NCBI RefSeq assembly: GCF_036568125.1
Contig: NZ_DATCTF010000012.1
Coordinates: 124,001 to 188,000, forward strand
Direction: 5' to 3'
DNA: 64,000 nt
Source of the DNA: Magnetovibrio sp.
Lineage (GTDB): Bacteria; Pseudomonadota; Alphaproteobacteria; Rhodospirillales; Magnetovibrionaceae
Shown here piece after piece: positions 26,173-34,590 of the stretch (positions within the stretch are counted from its first letter, which is position 1; every line of letters starts with the position of its first letter). The position numbers and the translations under genes were made by a program. The notes beneath the pieces are model-generated. The model made no database searches, was not told the DNA's origin, and worked only from the letters and a program-made list of their open reading frames with translations.

Positions 26173-26230
26173 AAACTAACCTCCCTGGTGATTGGAAGCG
26201 CTCACCGCCCCCGCATATCCAAGCACCCAG

Positions 26231-26247
26231 AGCAATCACCGTGCCAA
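26231..26247 (-). promoter_or_regulatory. Sigma-54 promoter of the ABC transporter operon
   Basis: On the minus strand the bases read TTGGCACG-GTGA-TTGCT, an exact match to the RpoN consensus (TGGCACG-N4-TTGCW), with GG at -24 and GC at -12. It points to the binding-protein gene, whose ATG lies about 50 bases downstream of the expected start site. The neighbouring NtrC-type regulator carries the GAFTGA motif needed to activate sigma-54. Confidence 0.9.
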
Positions 26248-26332
26248 TGGGTAGCGGAAACACCAATCCGTTGAATTCATGAAATATTTTAAGAACGTTA
26301 GCCGCACACGGCGTATCGTCATGTGTCAACAG

Positions 26333-26361
26333 TGACCCATGACGGCCTGGCTCATGGGTCA
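26333..26361. promoter_or_regulatory. Inverted repeat, candidate enhancer site
   Basis: TGACCCATGA (26333-26342) and TCATGGGTCA (26352-26361) are a perfect 10-bp inverted repeat with a 9-base spacer, just after the regulator stop codon. It is about 100 bp upstream of the -24 box, the usual distance for an NtrC-family binding site. A further half-site-like GTGTCAAC lies at 26323-26330. It lacks a T-run, which argues against a terminator. Confidence 0.65.
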
Positions 26362-26367
26362 ACCCAG

Positions 26368-27723
26368 TTACGAAAAGTGATCGCGATTGAGGCCATACTT
26401 CTGCATCCGCAAGTACAGCGTTTTGCGCGGCAAGCCCAGCGCCGTGGCGGTCTCGCCTACCCGACCGTGATGTTCGCGAAGGGCGGATATGATGGTTGCA
26501 CGTTCAAAGCAAGCCATGCGATCACGGAGCGTTTGCGCATTTCCATCGCCTTCACACACCACCCCGCCCTGGTCGTTCGGATCGCCCAACCCCAGCACGA
26601 AACGTTCCGCCACATTGCGCAATTCGCGGACGTTCCCGGGCCATGTGTGAACCATCAATTCCTGCAACTTGTCTTCACCTACGATGGGGACGGGGCGACG
26701 GTAGCGAGCCGCCGCACCGTCAACGAAATGGCGGAACAACAACGGTGCATCGTCAATACGATCGCGCAGCGGTGGCAGCGCCACTTGCGCGACTTGTAAA
26801 CGATACAAAAGATCTTCGCGAAATGTACCCGCACTGGCCGCTTCCCGCAGGTCGACCTTTGACGCCGCCACCACGCGAACATCAACGGATACGGAATCGT
26901 TTCCCCCCACCCGTTCCAAGGTTCGCTCTTGCAACACCCGCAGCATGCGAACCTGCAAGCTCGCTGGCATGCTTTCAATTTCATCCAAAAACAACGTCCC
27001 GCCTTCGGCGTATTCGATTTTGCCGATGCGCCGTTTGTTGGCCCCGGTAAAGGCCCCCGCTTCATGACCGAACAGTTCGCTTTCGATGACGCTTTCAGCC
27101 AATGCACCACAGTTCAAAGCAACAAAGGGTTTCTTTCTGCGTCGGCCAAAATCATGCAAGCACCGCGCAACAACCTCTTTACCTGTACCGGTTTCACCGA
27201 CCAACAAAACATCAACGTCGGTGTCAGCCAAATTCAGAACCAAATTTCGCAGGTTTTCCATGGCAGACGTTTTACCGATGATTTGGCCTTCCAACTCGCC
27301 ACCCGCATCCAGTTCGCGGCGCAAGTCGCGGTTCTCCAAAACCAGCTTGCGCATATCCAGCGCGCGGCGGGCAATGCTCACCAATTGTTCTGGGGCTGCC
27401 GTTTTTTCCATGAAATCATACGCACCGTCGCGCATGGCTTGAACGGCAACGGGAATGTCGCCGTGGGCGGTGACGATCACCACCGGCAGGTCCGCATCAA
27501 TGTTCATAACCCCAGCCAGAACATCCAGGCCGTTGACGCGCGGCATTTTCAAATCCGTCACCACAATACCCGGCCAACTGGGTGTGATATATTCCAGCGC
27601 CTCTTTTCCGCCACTGAACGACTTTACATCGAAACCTTCAAGTTCCAGTGTCTGAGACACCGACAGGCGCACTTCGTCTTCGTCATCTATGAGTATGATG
27701 CGGTTGATGTCGTTCACGTACAA
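26368..27723 (-). CDS. NtrC-family sigma-54 response regulator (PgtA-like)
   Basis: The 451-residue protein has a receiver domain (phosphoacceptor Asp57 in IVVTDLKMP). An AAA+ domain (about 130-365) carries Walker A GETGTGKE, the sigma-54 contact loop GAFTGA and the Walker B LFLDEIE. It ends in a Fis-type helix-turn-helix (ATALGLPRKTLYLRMQKYGL). Phosphorylation by the adjacent kinase would drive open-complex formation at a sigma-54 promoter. The best candidate is 195 bp downstream, in front of the ABC transporter. The layout resembles Salmonella PgtA. Confidence 0.93.
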   Translation of the reverse strand: MYVNDINRIILIDDEDEVRLSVSQTLELEGFDVKSFSGGKEALEYITPSWPGIVVTDLKMPRVNGLDVLAGVMNIDADLPVVIVTAHGDIPVAVQAMRDGAYDFMEKTAAPEQLVSIARRALDMRKLVLENRDLRRELDAGGELEGQIIGKTSAMENLRNLVLNLADTDVDVLLVGETGTGKEVVARCLHDFGRRRKKPFVALNCGALAESVIESELFGHEAGAFTGANKRRIGKIEYAEGGTLFLDEIESMPASLQVRMLRVLQERTLERVGGNDSVSVDVRVVAASKVDLREAASAGTFREDLLYRLQVAQVALPPLRDRIDDAPLLFRHFVDGAAARYRRPVPIVGEDKLQELMVHTWPGNVRELRNVAERFVLGLGDPNDQGGVVCEGDGNAQTLRDRMACFERATIISALREHHGRVGETATALGLPRKTLYLRMQKYGLNRDHFS

Positions 27724-27733
27724 ACCCTCTATG

Positions 27734-29647
27734 TCATGGCGCAGGTTTCAGCCGCAGCCAAAACGTCGTGCCACTTCCGACGCGACTCTCCACGCGCATG
27801 GTACCGCCAAAATCCTTGATGATGTTGTAAGAAACCGACAGCCCCAATCCAAGCCCTTCGCCAACATCTTTCGTTGTGAAGAACGGATCGAAAACTTTTT
27901 TCAGATGTTCGTCGTCCATGCCCACACCCGTATCGCGAACCCGCAGTTCAACCCAATTATCCAGTGTATGAGCTGAAATAATAAGGCGACGCACGGGTGC
28001 ATTCACCATGGCATCGATGGCGTTGTTAATCAGGTTGAGGACCACTTGTTCCAGACGCACCTGGCCGCCTAAAACATAGCGACAGGTTTCGTCAATCAGC
28101 ACGTTGACTTCGATATTGTGCTCACTCATCCGGCGTTCCAAAAGCGTCAGCACATCATCGAGTACCGTGACAAGGTCGGTTCTCCGCAAATCGCGTTTCG
28201 GTTTACGCGCCAAGTCGCGGAGGCTTCCCGTGATGCGATTGGTCTTTTCCAAAAGCTCGCCAATTTTGTTGAGATTATCCTGTGCCTCGCTATTGCGGCC
28301 CTTTTCGATCAGCAATCCGGCATTGCGCGCGTAATGACGAATGGCCGCCAATGGCTGATTGATCTCGTGTGAAATTCCCGCCGTTAATTGACCGAGCGCC
28401 GCCAATTTAGCCGCTTGCACCAATTCGGCCTGGGTTTCGCTCAAGGTATCGCGAAAGGTTCTCAGCGATTGGGCCATCTGTGCGATTTCATCTTCGCCCC
28501 CCACCGGCACATCGGCACTCAAATCACCTTCGGCGATGGTACGCATGCTTTCATCCAATCGCGTTATCCGCCCCACCAACCCACGCCCGACGTACAACCA
28601 CACGAACGGCACCGCAACCACCAAGCTGACGAACACGGCAACGACCAACCACAGTCGTCCTTGACGAATAGACGCCTGCGAGCGTTCGGCGGAACTCAGG
28701 GCCGCGGCAATTTCTTCATCGACGCGCTGAGTGATCAAAACATGAAAGGGCTCTAAAAGGGCTTGATTCTTGATCAACAGATCACGCTCGTCTTCCAAGT
28801 CTTTAAGCTCTTGCGTGCGTAACGCGAACACCCCTTGGGAGCCATTGGCGAAGGCCTGAATATCCTTGATTGATTGACGCAACGACAACGCACCGGGCAC
28901 TGCTTCGACAGTGCGAAAGTTGGCATCGATACGACTTTCAATTTCACGAAAGAACAGTTCCGTTCCACGCAACGCATCTATGTTGGGAATGTTGGCTGCA
29001 CGCCCGATCAGTTCTGCCAACAAACTGCCGTCGGCATTGATCATAAACAAAGAACGCTGCTTGGCCATTTCCCCATTCAAGGTCCCGGACGTTTCGGTCA
29101 CCGTTCCGCTGCGACTGAGCGCCAGACTAATATTGAAGCGCGTGTCGTCGATCATCGGTTCGATCTCATCCAAGAAATCAGCCGATGCCCAACGCAACCT
29201 TTCAATCAATTCTTCTTTTCTCGCCGTGCGCGCAAGACGCAAGCTAACCACCGTGTCGAGATTTTTGAGATTGAGGCTCAACGCGCTGACCGCCTCCTTG
29301 AAATCTAAGAGCACCGCCCTTTGCGCGCCTGCCTTTTCCATTGCGTCCAAGACAGTCCCCATATCTCGCAGACGCGCAGACAACTGCAACCAAAGACGTT
29401 CACGTTCGGAATCGTCTTTGGCCGATGACAGTGCCGGCGCCGTACCAATGATTGCGCCGCCACGTTCCGCCAATTGCGCCGCCAATGTCACCGCCGGAAC
29501 GTTGCTGCCGACAATCAATTCCAAGGTATCGCCGAGACGCGTAAAAGACACCCAGGCCACCACGGTGGCAACCATGGTCACCACCGCCACCGCACCGAAT
29601 GCCCAGGACAGGCGTCCACGGATACCAATGCGGAACGGCGTGCTCAT
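27734..29647 (-). CDS. Membrane sensor histidine kinase (PgtB-like)
   Basis: The 637-residue kinase has an N-terminal helix (about 13-35), a long periplasmic helical domain (about 36-330) and a second helix (about 331-353). HAMP follows (about 354-406), then the H-box GISHEINQPLAAIRHYARNAG with phospho-His427, N-box NLINNAIDAM, and G-boxes with DTGVGM and GLGLGLSV. The H-box HEINQPL is the DctB/PgtB type. The large periplasmic part probably senses the partner binding protein made from the overlapping upstream gene. Ten bases separate it from the regulator gene. Confidence 0.93.
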   Translation of the reverse strand: MSTPFRIGIRGRLSWAFGAVAVVTMVATVVAWVSFTRLGDTLELIVGSNVPAVTLAAQLAERGGAIIGTAPALSSAKDDSERERLWLQLSARLRDMGTVLDAMEKAGAQRAVLLDFKEAVSALSLNLKNLDTVVSLRLARTARKEELIERLRWASADFLDEIEPMIDDTRFNISLALSRSGTVTETSGTLNGEMAKQRSLFMINADGSLLAELIGRAANIPNIDALRGTELFFREIESRIDANFRTVEAVPGALSLRQSIKDIQAFANGSQGVFALRTQELKDLEDERDLLIKNQALLEPFHVLITQRVDEEIAAALSSAERSQASIRQGRLWLVVAVFVSLVVAVPFVWLYVGRGLVGRITRLDESMRTIAEGDLSADVPVGGEDEIAQMAQSLRTFRDTLSETQAELVQAAKLAALGQLTAGISHEINQPLAAIRHYARNAGLLIEKGRNSEAQDNLNKIGELLEKTNRITGSLRDLARKPKRDLRRTDLVTVLDDVLTLLERRMSEHNIEVNVLIDETCRYVLGGQVRLEQVVLNLINNAIDAMVNAPVRRLIISAHTLDNWVELRVRDTGVGMDDEHLKKVFDPFFTTKDVGEGLGLGLSVSYNIIKDFGGTMRVESRVGSGTTFWLRLKPAP

Positions 29648-31017
29648 GATCTGCTCTTTGTGGTTTGGGCTTGCAGTGCATTCAGCGCGTCACTGGCCAA
29701 TTTGTGAGCGCGATCTTGATGATCGCGCGCAAACGTCGCCCATTCGGATTCTAGCTTGATTTGACGAAACGGAACCGACAAGCCCGGTTTGTGACGCACA
29801 AAAACTGCCGACAATTCAGACGACGCCGCGTCATCAGCGGAAACGGGAACTTGACTCGCCAGACGTCTGGCTTCTTTCACCTGTTCGACCAAATGTGGTG
29901 CATTCACATTTTTGAGTGCCTCCTCCGCATCGTGAATGACCTTCCATGTGCGCCGCAGAGCTTGCAATCGGAACGTGATCATCACATCAAACATGGAATT
30001 GACCAGCTGATAACGCTGGCGCGAAAGCTGCGCATCGAAGGCGATACCCTTATTGGTCAGTTCATCGCCGAAGGGGTTTGCAAAATGTGCTGGTGCGGAT
30101 TCGTATAAAGATTGCATCACCGGCAAGCGGCTGATCTCAGGATCGAACAAAAGCATTTGCCCCTGGTCGGATAGCACAAAATCAACGAACGCCTTGGCTG
30201 CGATGGGGTTGGTGGAACGCTTCACGATGGCGATATTGGCGGGTAAAAAAGCCGTTCCCGCGGGGTAGGCGAAATCAACAGGCGATCCGGTTGCTTTTGC
30301 CGACATGCCTAAAAAGTCAATCGCCGCGCCGATGCCAAACCGTTCCGCCAACACACCATCGATCACGCCAAAGCTACGCGCCGTAACCGTGGCCAGGTTC
30401 CCTCCAATTTCCGACAAGGTCGCCCAGCCATTTTCCCACCCTTGGCTTTGTAGAATGCTTTCGACAATAAGGTGAGTGGTACCGGAACGAGATGGTGCGG
30501 AAATGCCGATATGGTGCGCGTAGGAAGGATCCGTCAGGTCGCGCCAATTTTCCGGAGCCTTGAGGCCGAGGCGCTTTAAATAGTCTTGATGCCAAACGAT
30601 GCCATATCCTGAAACGGCAAACCCCCTATAAAACCCATCCGGGTCATCAATCGGGTACGAGCCTATACGCGCGCCATCTTCGTCAGTTTGTAAAAAAGCC
30701 CGTTGCAGGTGCCCCGCTTCCTTGAGCACTTCAAATGCATCCGGGGCCGAAGCCCAAAACAGGTCGGCCGGCTCGTTCACGCGCTCATTGATAAAAGATA
30801 TTGCGGCAGACGTTTTTTTGCTGCGCACGAACACCGTGACGTCCGAATACTTTTGTTCGAATGCGTTTTTAAATTTTTCAAACAGCGTCGGTGGAAAGGA
30901 CGTGACGATAACCAGGGTTCCACTCACATTGGATGCAAAGACGCGTTGTGCGTTCCCCATGCACATTACAAACACGATAAATGTAATGCCAATCCAAACA
31001 CGCTTGCTCATTCTCAT
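29644..31017 (-). CDS. Periplasmic solute-binding protein of the signalling operon (PgtC-like)
   Basis: The ~457-residue protein has an N-terminal signal/anchor helix (VWIGITFIVFVMCMG...VFAS) and an Fbp-type domain: GTLVIVTSFPPTLFEKF, DLFWASAPDAFEVLK, IDDPDGFYRGFAVSGYG and SAPSRSGTTHLIVESIL. The motif series is the same as in the transporter's binding protein. Like that protein it has a C-terminal helical extension. Its stop overlaps the kinase start by 4 bp (ATGA), so it is translated with the sensor, as PgtC is with PgtB. It is inferred to present ligand to the kinase. The start is uncertain: 31017 has GGGG upstream, 31029 and 31011 are alternatives. Confidence 0.87.
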   Translation of the reverse strand: MRMSKRVWIGITFIVFVMCMGNAQRVFASNVSGTLVIVTSFPPTLFEKFKNAFEQKYSDVTVFVRSKKTSAAISFINERVNEPADLFWASAPDAFEVLKEAGHLQRAFLQTDEDGARIGSYPIDDPDGFYRGFAVSGYGIVWHQDYLKRLGLKAPENWRDLTDPSYAHHIGISAPSRSGTTHLIVESILQSQGWENGWATLSEIGGNLATVTARSFGVIDGVLAERFGIGAAIDFLGMSAKATGSPVDFAYPAGTAFLPANIAIVKRSTNPIAAKAFVDFVLSDQGQMLLFDPEISRLPVMQSLYESAPAHFANPFGDELTNKGIAFDAQLSRQRYQLVNSMFDVMITFRLQALRRTWKVIHDAEEALKNVNAPHLVEQVKEARRLASQVPVSADDAASSELSAVFVRHKPGLSVPFRQIKLESEWATFARDHQDRAHKLASDALNALQAQTTKSRS

Positions 31018-31114
31018 GCTTTTCCCCATTCCTTCATGCAGGAGTATATGGGCTTGGTAGCGAGACGCAACTCACAGACATCGGGAGACGCTTCAGGCTC
31101 ATTGAACCCAGTGC

Positions 31115-31810
31115 ATGGATATGAGACAAAACACTATGACCGATCAATCCCCAAAGACACCTCCCAGTATCGTGTTGCTGCGCCACGGCGAAACGCAATG
31201 GAACCGCGAAGGCCGGTACCAAGGCCAGCATGATTCACCCTTGACCTTAAACGGGATCGGGCAAATTCGGGCTATTGCTGAGACCTTGCGCCCCGTCATT
31301 GAAGAGCTGGGACGCTGCCAACTGTGGTCCAGTCCCCTTGCAAGAACACGGCAGTCTGTCTCCATATTTTGCGAACAACTCGGCCTTTCCTATGCCGATG
31401 TTCTGTTCGACGATCGCTTGATGGAGCGCTCATATGGGCGTTGGGAAGGACTGACTATGGGCGAAATCGCGGCGCGCTACCCCGAAGATGTGAAACTGGA
31501 ACAATCCGATCGCTGGAACTTTGCCATACCCGAAGGCGGTGAATGCTTTGCTGATGTAGCCAGAAGGCTCAGGAACTGGCTTAACGAAATTCCCAACGAT
31601 ATGCCGGTCATCACCATGGCTCATGGCGGATCTGGCAGGGTTCTGCGCGGGGTTTGCATGAACCTAAAACCGGAAAACATTTTCGCTTTCAACGACCCGC
31701 AATCGTCGGCTTTTGTGATGTCTGAAACAACGACAAAAACTGTTCAAGCCGCCCCGCAATACCTCCGCGCGTTCGGCTGTGCTGATGCTGGTCTGGGTGT
31801 GCGTATCTGA
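31115..31810 (+). CDS. Histidine phosphatase, phosphoglycerate-mutase-like
   Basis: The 231-residue cytosolic protein belongs to the histidine phosphatase (PGAM) superfamily: catalytic LLRHGETQWNREGRYQGQ, SSPLARTRQS, ERSYGRWEGLTMGEI, and the second His in ITMAHGGSGRVLRG. Members are cofactor-dependent mutases or broad phosphatases (GpmB, CobC-like). It diverges from the PgtC-like gene across an 85-bp gap, which hints that the pathway deals with phosphorylated three-carbon acids. ATG at 31136 is an equally possible start. Confidence 0.87.
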   Translation: MDMRQNTMTDQSPKTPPSIVLLRHGETQWNREGRYQGQHDSPLTLNGIGQIRAIAETLRPVIEELGRCQLWSSPLARTRQSVSIFCEQLGLSYADVLFDDRLMERSYGRWEGLTMGEIAARYPEDVKLEQSDRWNFAIPEGGECFADVARRLRNWLNEIPNDMPVITMAHGGSGRVLRGVCMNLKPENIFAFNDPQSSAFVMSETTTKTVQAAPQYLRAFGCADAGLGVRI

Positions 31811-32172
31811 TCATCATCTCAAGTTTCGATGGCACACTGATGGCACAATTGGAGAAGAATAACGTCGATACTCAGGAATAATTGAGGTTCAAGCATCAGC
31901 CCGACCACCCCACGTTTTCTTATCCTCACTTATCACACAACGTCGTTATGGGGTTTTGGCCCCGCGAGCCCTCAATATTGCTTGCTGGTTGTCCAACGGA
32001 CTGCTGAATATCAAAACATTTCCAGTGTTGTCACGGACCCGAACATCACGGCTGCCATAGTCGCGCTCGGCGCGATCGCCATATTCTCAAAAAACGCCCG
32101 CATATGTGTCAGTTGATGGCGTTTATGCACAAAGTTATCGACGGCGGTGTGGATGCACGATACTGATGTGCG
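31811..32172. other. Intergenic stretch, no gene seen
   Basis: The 362 bp hold no supported gene. A 9-base direct repeat GATGGCACA occurs at 31828-31836 and 31839-31847, and a weak GGGG-TTTTGG-CCCC hairpin lies near 31946-31960. No clear terminator or promoter is visible. Confidence 0.6.
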
Positions 32173-33288
32173 ATGAAATCGGATAACAATCTTGAAATAT
32201 TTCTGGTTGCGACGCCGGGTCTGGAAGACGTGCTCCGCGCGGAAGCCGTGGAAAAGGGATTCCGCAAGCCTACACCCGTGGTGGGCGGCGTAACGATCCG
32301 GGGCAACTGGACCGATGTGTGGCGCGCGAATCTCGAAATTCGTGGCGCCAGTCGGGTGCTTGTGCGCATCGACGCTTTTCGCGCTCAGCATCTTTCGCAG
32401 TTGGACAAGCGCGCACGCCAGTTTGCCTGGGGCGACATCCTGCGCCCGGATGTTCCCATTCGCGTCGAGGCGACGTGCAAAAACTCGCGTATCTATCATT
32501 CCGGTGCGGCGGCACAGCGCATCGAACAGGCCATCCACGACGTTCTTGGCGCGCCCATCTCACGCGAGGGCGACGTCAGCATCAAGGCGCGCATCGAAGA
32601 CAACATGTGCACCATCAGCATCGACACCTCCGGGGCGACGCTACACAAGCGCGACCACAAGGAAGCCGTCAGTAAGGCGCCGATGCGCGAGACGCTCGCA
32701 TCGCTGTTTCTGCGACAGTGCGGATACAAAGGCAACGAACCGGTTGTCGATCCCATGTGTGGTTCGGGCACGTTCGTTATCGAGGCCGCAGAAATTGCCG
32801 CAGGTCTCTATCCCGGCCGGACCCGTCACTTTGCATTTGAGCATCTGGTGAATTTCGACGAAACCGTCTGGCGCGATCTGCGTGCGCGTCCTGGCCGACC
32901 GATGCCCGACGTTCACTTTTTCGGCTATGATCGCGACGCTGGTGCAATCCGCATGAGCCGCGCCAATGCCGAGCGGGCCGGGGTGGCCCATCTGGTCGAA
33001 TTCGCCCAACAGCCGGTCAGCGAGCTGACCCCGCCAGACGGCCCGCCCGGTTTGGTGATCGTCAATCCACCCTATGGCAGCCGCATCGGGAATATGAAAA
33101 ATCTGTATCCGCTTTACAGCGCGCTTGGCCAGACGCTCAAAGAGCGCTTTTCCGGCTGGCGAGTCGGTCTGGTGACCAATGCCGATTCATTGGCTAAGCA
33201 GACCAAACTGCCGTTCACGCAGCAAACCCCGCCCGTGTCCCACGGCGGCATATCCATCAAGATGTATGCCACTCAGCCGCTCAAATAG
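32173..33288 (+). CDS. THUMP-domain RNA methyltransferase (RlmL N-terminal-like)
   Basis: The 371-residue protein has an N-terminal ferredoxin-like/THUMP region (about 1-165; LEIFLVATPGLEDVLRAEAVEKGF ... PIRVEATCKNSRIYHSGAAAQRI). The class I SAM methyltransferase domain carries DPMCGSGTFVIEAA and the catalytic NPPYG motif (IVNPPYGSRIG). This matches the COG0116 family, which makes N2-methylguanosine in 23S rRNA (RlmL half) or tRNA. It lacks the C-terminal RlmK half of the enterobacterial fusion. The exact target is not predictable. Confidence 0.9.
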   Translation: MKSDNNLEIFLVATPGLEDVLRAEAVEKGFRKPTPVVGGVTIRGNWTDVWRANLEIRGASRVLVRIDAFRAQHLSQLDKRARQFAWGDILRPDVPIRVEATCKNSRIYHSGAAAQRIEQAIHDVLGAPISREGDVSIKARIEDNMCTISIDTSGATLHKRDHKEAVSKAPMRETLASLFLRQCGYKGNEPVVDPMCGSGTFVIEAAEIAAGLYPGRTRHFAFEHLVNFDETVWRDLRARPGRPMPDVHFFGYDRDAGAIRMSRANAERAGVAHLVEFAQQPVSELTPPDGPPGLVIVNPPYGSRIGNMKNLYPLYSALGQTLKERFSGWRVGLVTNADSLAKQTKLPFTQQTPPVSHGGISIKMYATQPLK

Positions 33289-33478
33289 GGCAAAACCACC
33301 CGCGCATTTCACCTCAGCTACCGTTTCGCAGATTGCATCAAAATTGCATTGTGCAACAAAAAACCACGCTTCAATCCTGTCCTCGAATCACTGATCGTTT
33401 AAAACCAAGATGTTATAGGACCCGCGCAATTGGTGCGATTATTGCATTTAATCCCAAATGCTGGTCTGCTGGGGGACA

Positions 33479-33697
33479 ATGCGTATGTTGAGAGATGAAG
33501 AATTTAAGAGGATGCGCAAAAGGCTTGCCGAAGGCGTTGGAAAGATATGCGCCGAGTGCAAAACACCCCTGATAAGCCGTTCGGAACTCAACCTCGCAAA
33601 CCCTGATAAATGCAAATGCCGGTGTGCCAGAGTCAACGTTCTGTGTGACGCGATGACGGGTATCGACGTTGAGGAACATGACGACGAGCGCGAATAA
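33479..33697 (+). CDS. Small putative zinc-ribbon protein, function unknown
   Basis: The 72-residue product begins MRMLRDEEFKRMRKRLAEG and then has C-A-E-C in a short loop, followed by C-K-C-R-C and another Cys (VNVLC), ending in an acidic tail (DVEEHDDERE). The paired Cys motifs suggest a zinc ribbon. A GGGGG Shine-Dalgarno lies at a good distance before the ATG at 33479. Its stop codon is embedded in the A-run of the terminator of the converging operon. No family is recognised. Confidence 0.5.
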   Translation: MRMLRDEEFKRMRKRLAEGVGKICAECKTPLISRSELNLANPDKCKCRCARVNVLCDAMTGIDVEEHDDERE

Positions 33698-33718
33698 AAA
33701 AAGCGCCCACGCGGCACC
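33696..33718 (-). terminator. Terminator of the branched-chain-amino-acid-type operon
   Basis: On the minus strand a short GC hairpin (GTGCC/GGGCGC region) is followed by TTTTTTT, just after the stop of the hydrolase gene. Confidence 0.5.
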
Positions 33719-33721
33719 GCT

Positions 33722-34573
33722 TCACGACATCAAAAGCAGCGTTTTTTCAAATACCGGCGCGCGTGGATCAAGCAAGGCCTCGAACGCTTGAAAGTGATGG
33801 CCACCGGGAACGGTCAGGCGTTCGACCGTAACGCCATGATCGCCCCAGGCATCGCGCAGCCTGTCGGACTGTTCGTGAAAGCCGTCGCTTTCCGCACCGC
33901 CCACCGCCGCGATGAACGGTGCTGTCGATGAGGGTATCAGGCGCATCGGACTGAGCACCATGGCGCTTTGCCGGTCTAAGCCGACCTTGGCGTTGATGGT
34001 CGTCTCGACCAACTGGGTCAAATCGAACAGACCCGAAATCGCCACGCCACCTTTGAACAGATCGACCGGCGCTTGCGCATCGATGGCACGCCAATCCGTG
34101 CACATCATCATCGCCGCCAAATGGCCGCCAGCGGAATGGCCGACGACGAACATGCGATCGGGGTCGCAGCCCAGAGCGTCAGCGTTGCGCCACAGCCACA
34201 GTGATGCTTGGCGGATTTGATCTGTAATGCCATCGAGGCTGATGTCGGGGCAAAGTGTGTGATTGACCACCGCCACGCCAATTCCGGCGGCATTGAACGC
34301 GCGCGCGGCAAAGGCGTTGTCGGCTTTGTCCAGGGCTTGCCAATAGCCGCCGTGAATCAACAGCACCACGGGCGTCGGCGCATGCGCCCCCATCGCGGGA
34401 AAGAAGTCCAACGTTTCGGACGGCGCATCGCCATAGGCCTGATCCAGTTTCGCGTCCGTGCATGCGGCCTTGTATGCGTCCGACATGGCCCGCCACTGGG
34501 CGAAGATAGCCAGATGATCGGGCACGGCGGCACGCACGTTGAAACGTTGTTCCTGAACCGGATCGATGCTCAC
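33722..34573 (-). CDS. Alpha/beta hydrolase, arylformamidase-like
   Basis: With a GTG start at 34573 the protein has 283 residues. It has the oxyanion motif HGGYWQAL, the nucleophile motif GHSAGGHLAAM (Ser), and a C-terminal His in PGGHHFQAFE. HGGYW plus GHSAGGH is characteristic of kynurenine formamidase/AFMID-type esterases. It is the last gene of the liv-type operon, 17 bp after livF, so it may act on the imported compound by cutting an amide or ester. Longer starts up to 34657 would overlap livF and lack support. Confidence 0.8.
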   Translation of the reverse strand: MSIDPVQEQRFNVRAAVPDHLAIFAQWRAMSDAYKAACTDAKLDQAYGDAPSETLDFFPAMGAHAPTPVVLLIHGGYWQALDKADNAFAARAFNAAGIGVAVVNHTLCPDISLDGITDQIRQASLWLWRNADALGCDPDRMFVVGHSAGGHLAAMMMCTDWRAIDAQAPVDLFKGGVAISGLFDLTQLVETTINAKVGLDRQSAMVLSPMRLIPSSTAPFIAAVGGAESDGFHEQSDRLRDAWGDHGVTVERLTVPGGHHFQAFEALLDPRAPVFEKTLLLMS

Positions 34574-34590
34574 GGTGGTACGAATCCTTT

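Noticed and set aside
31829-31844. TGGCACA-CTGA-TGGCA as a second sigma-54 promoter
   Set aside because: The GG and GC pairs have the right spacing, but the -12 element reads TGGC instead of TTGC. The next gene is over 300 bp away, and no activator is linked.
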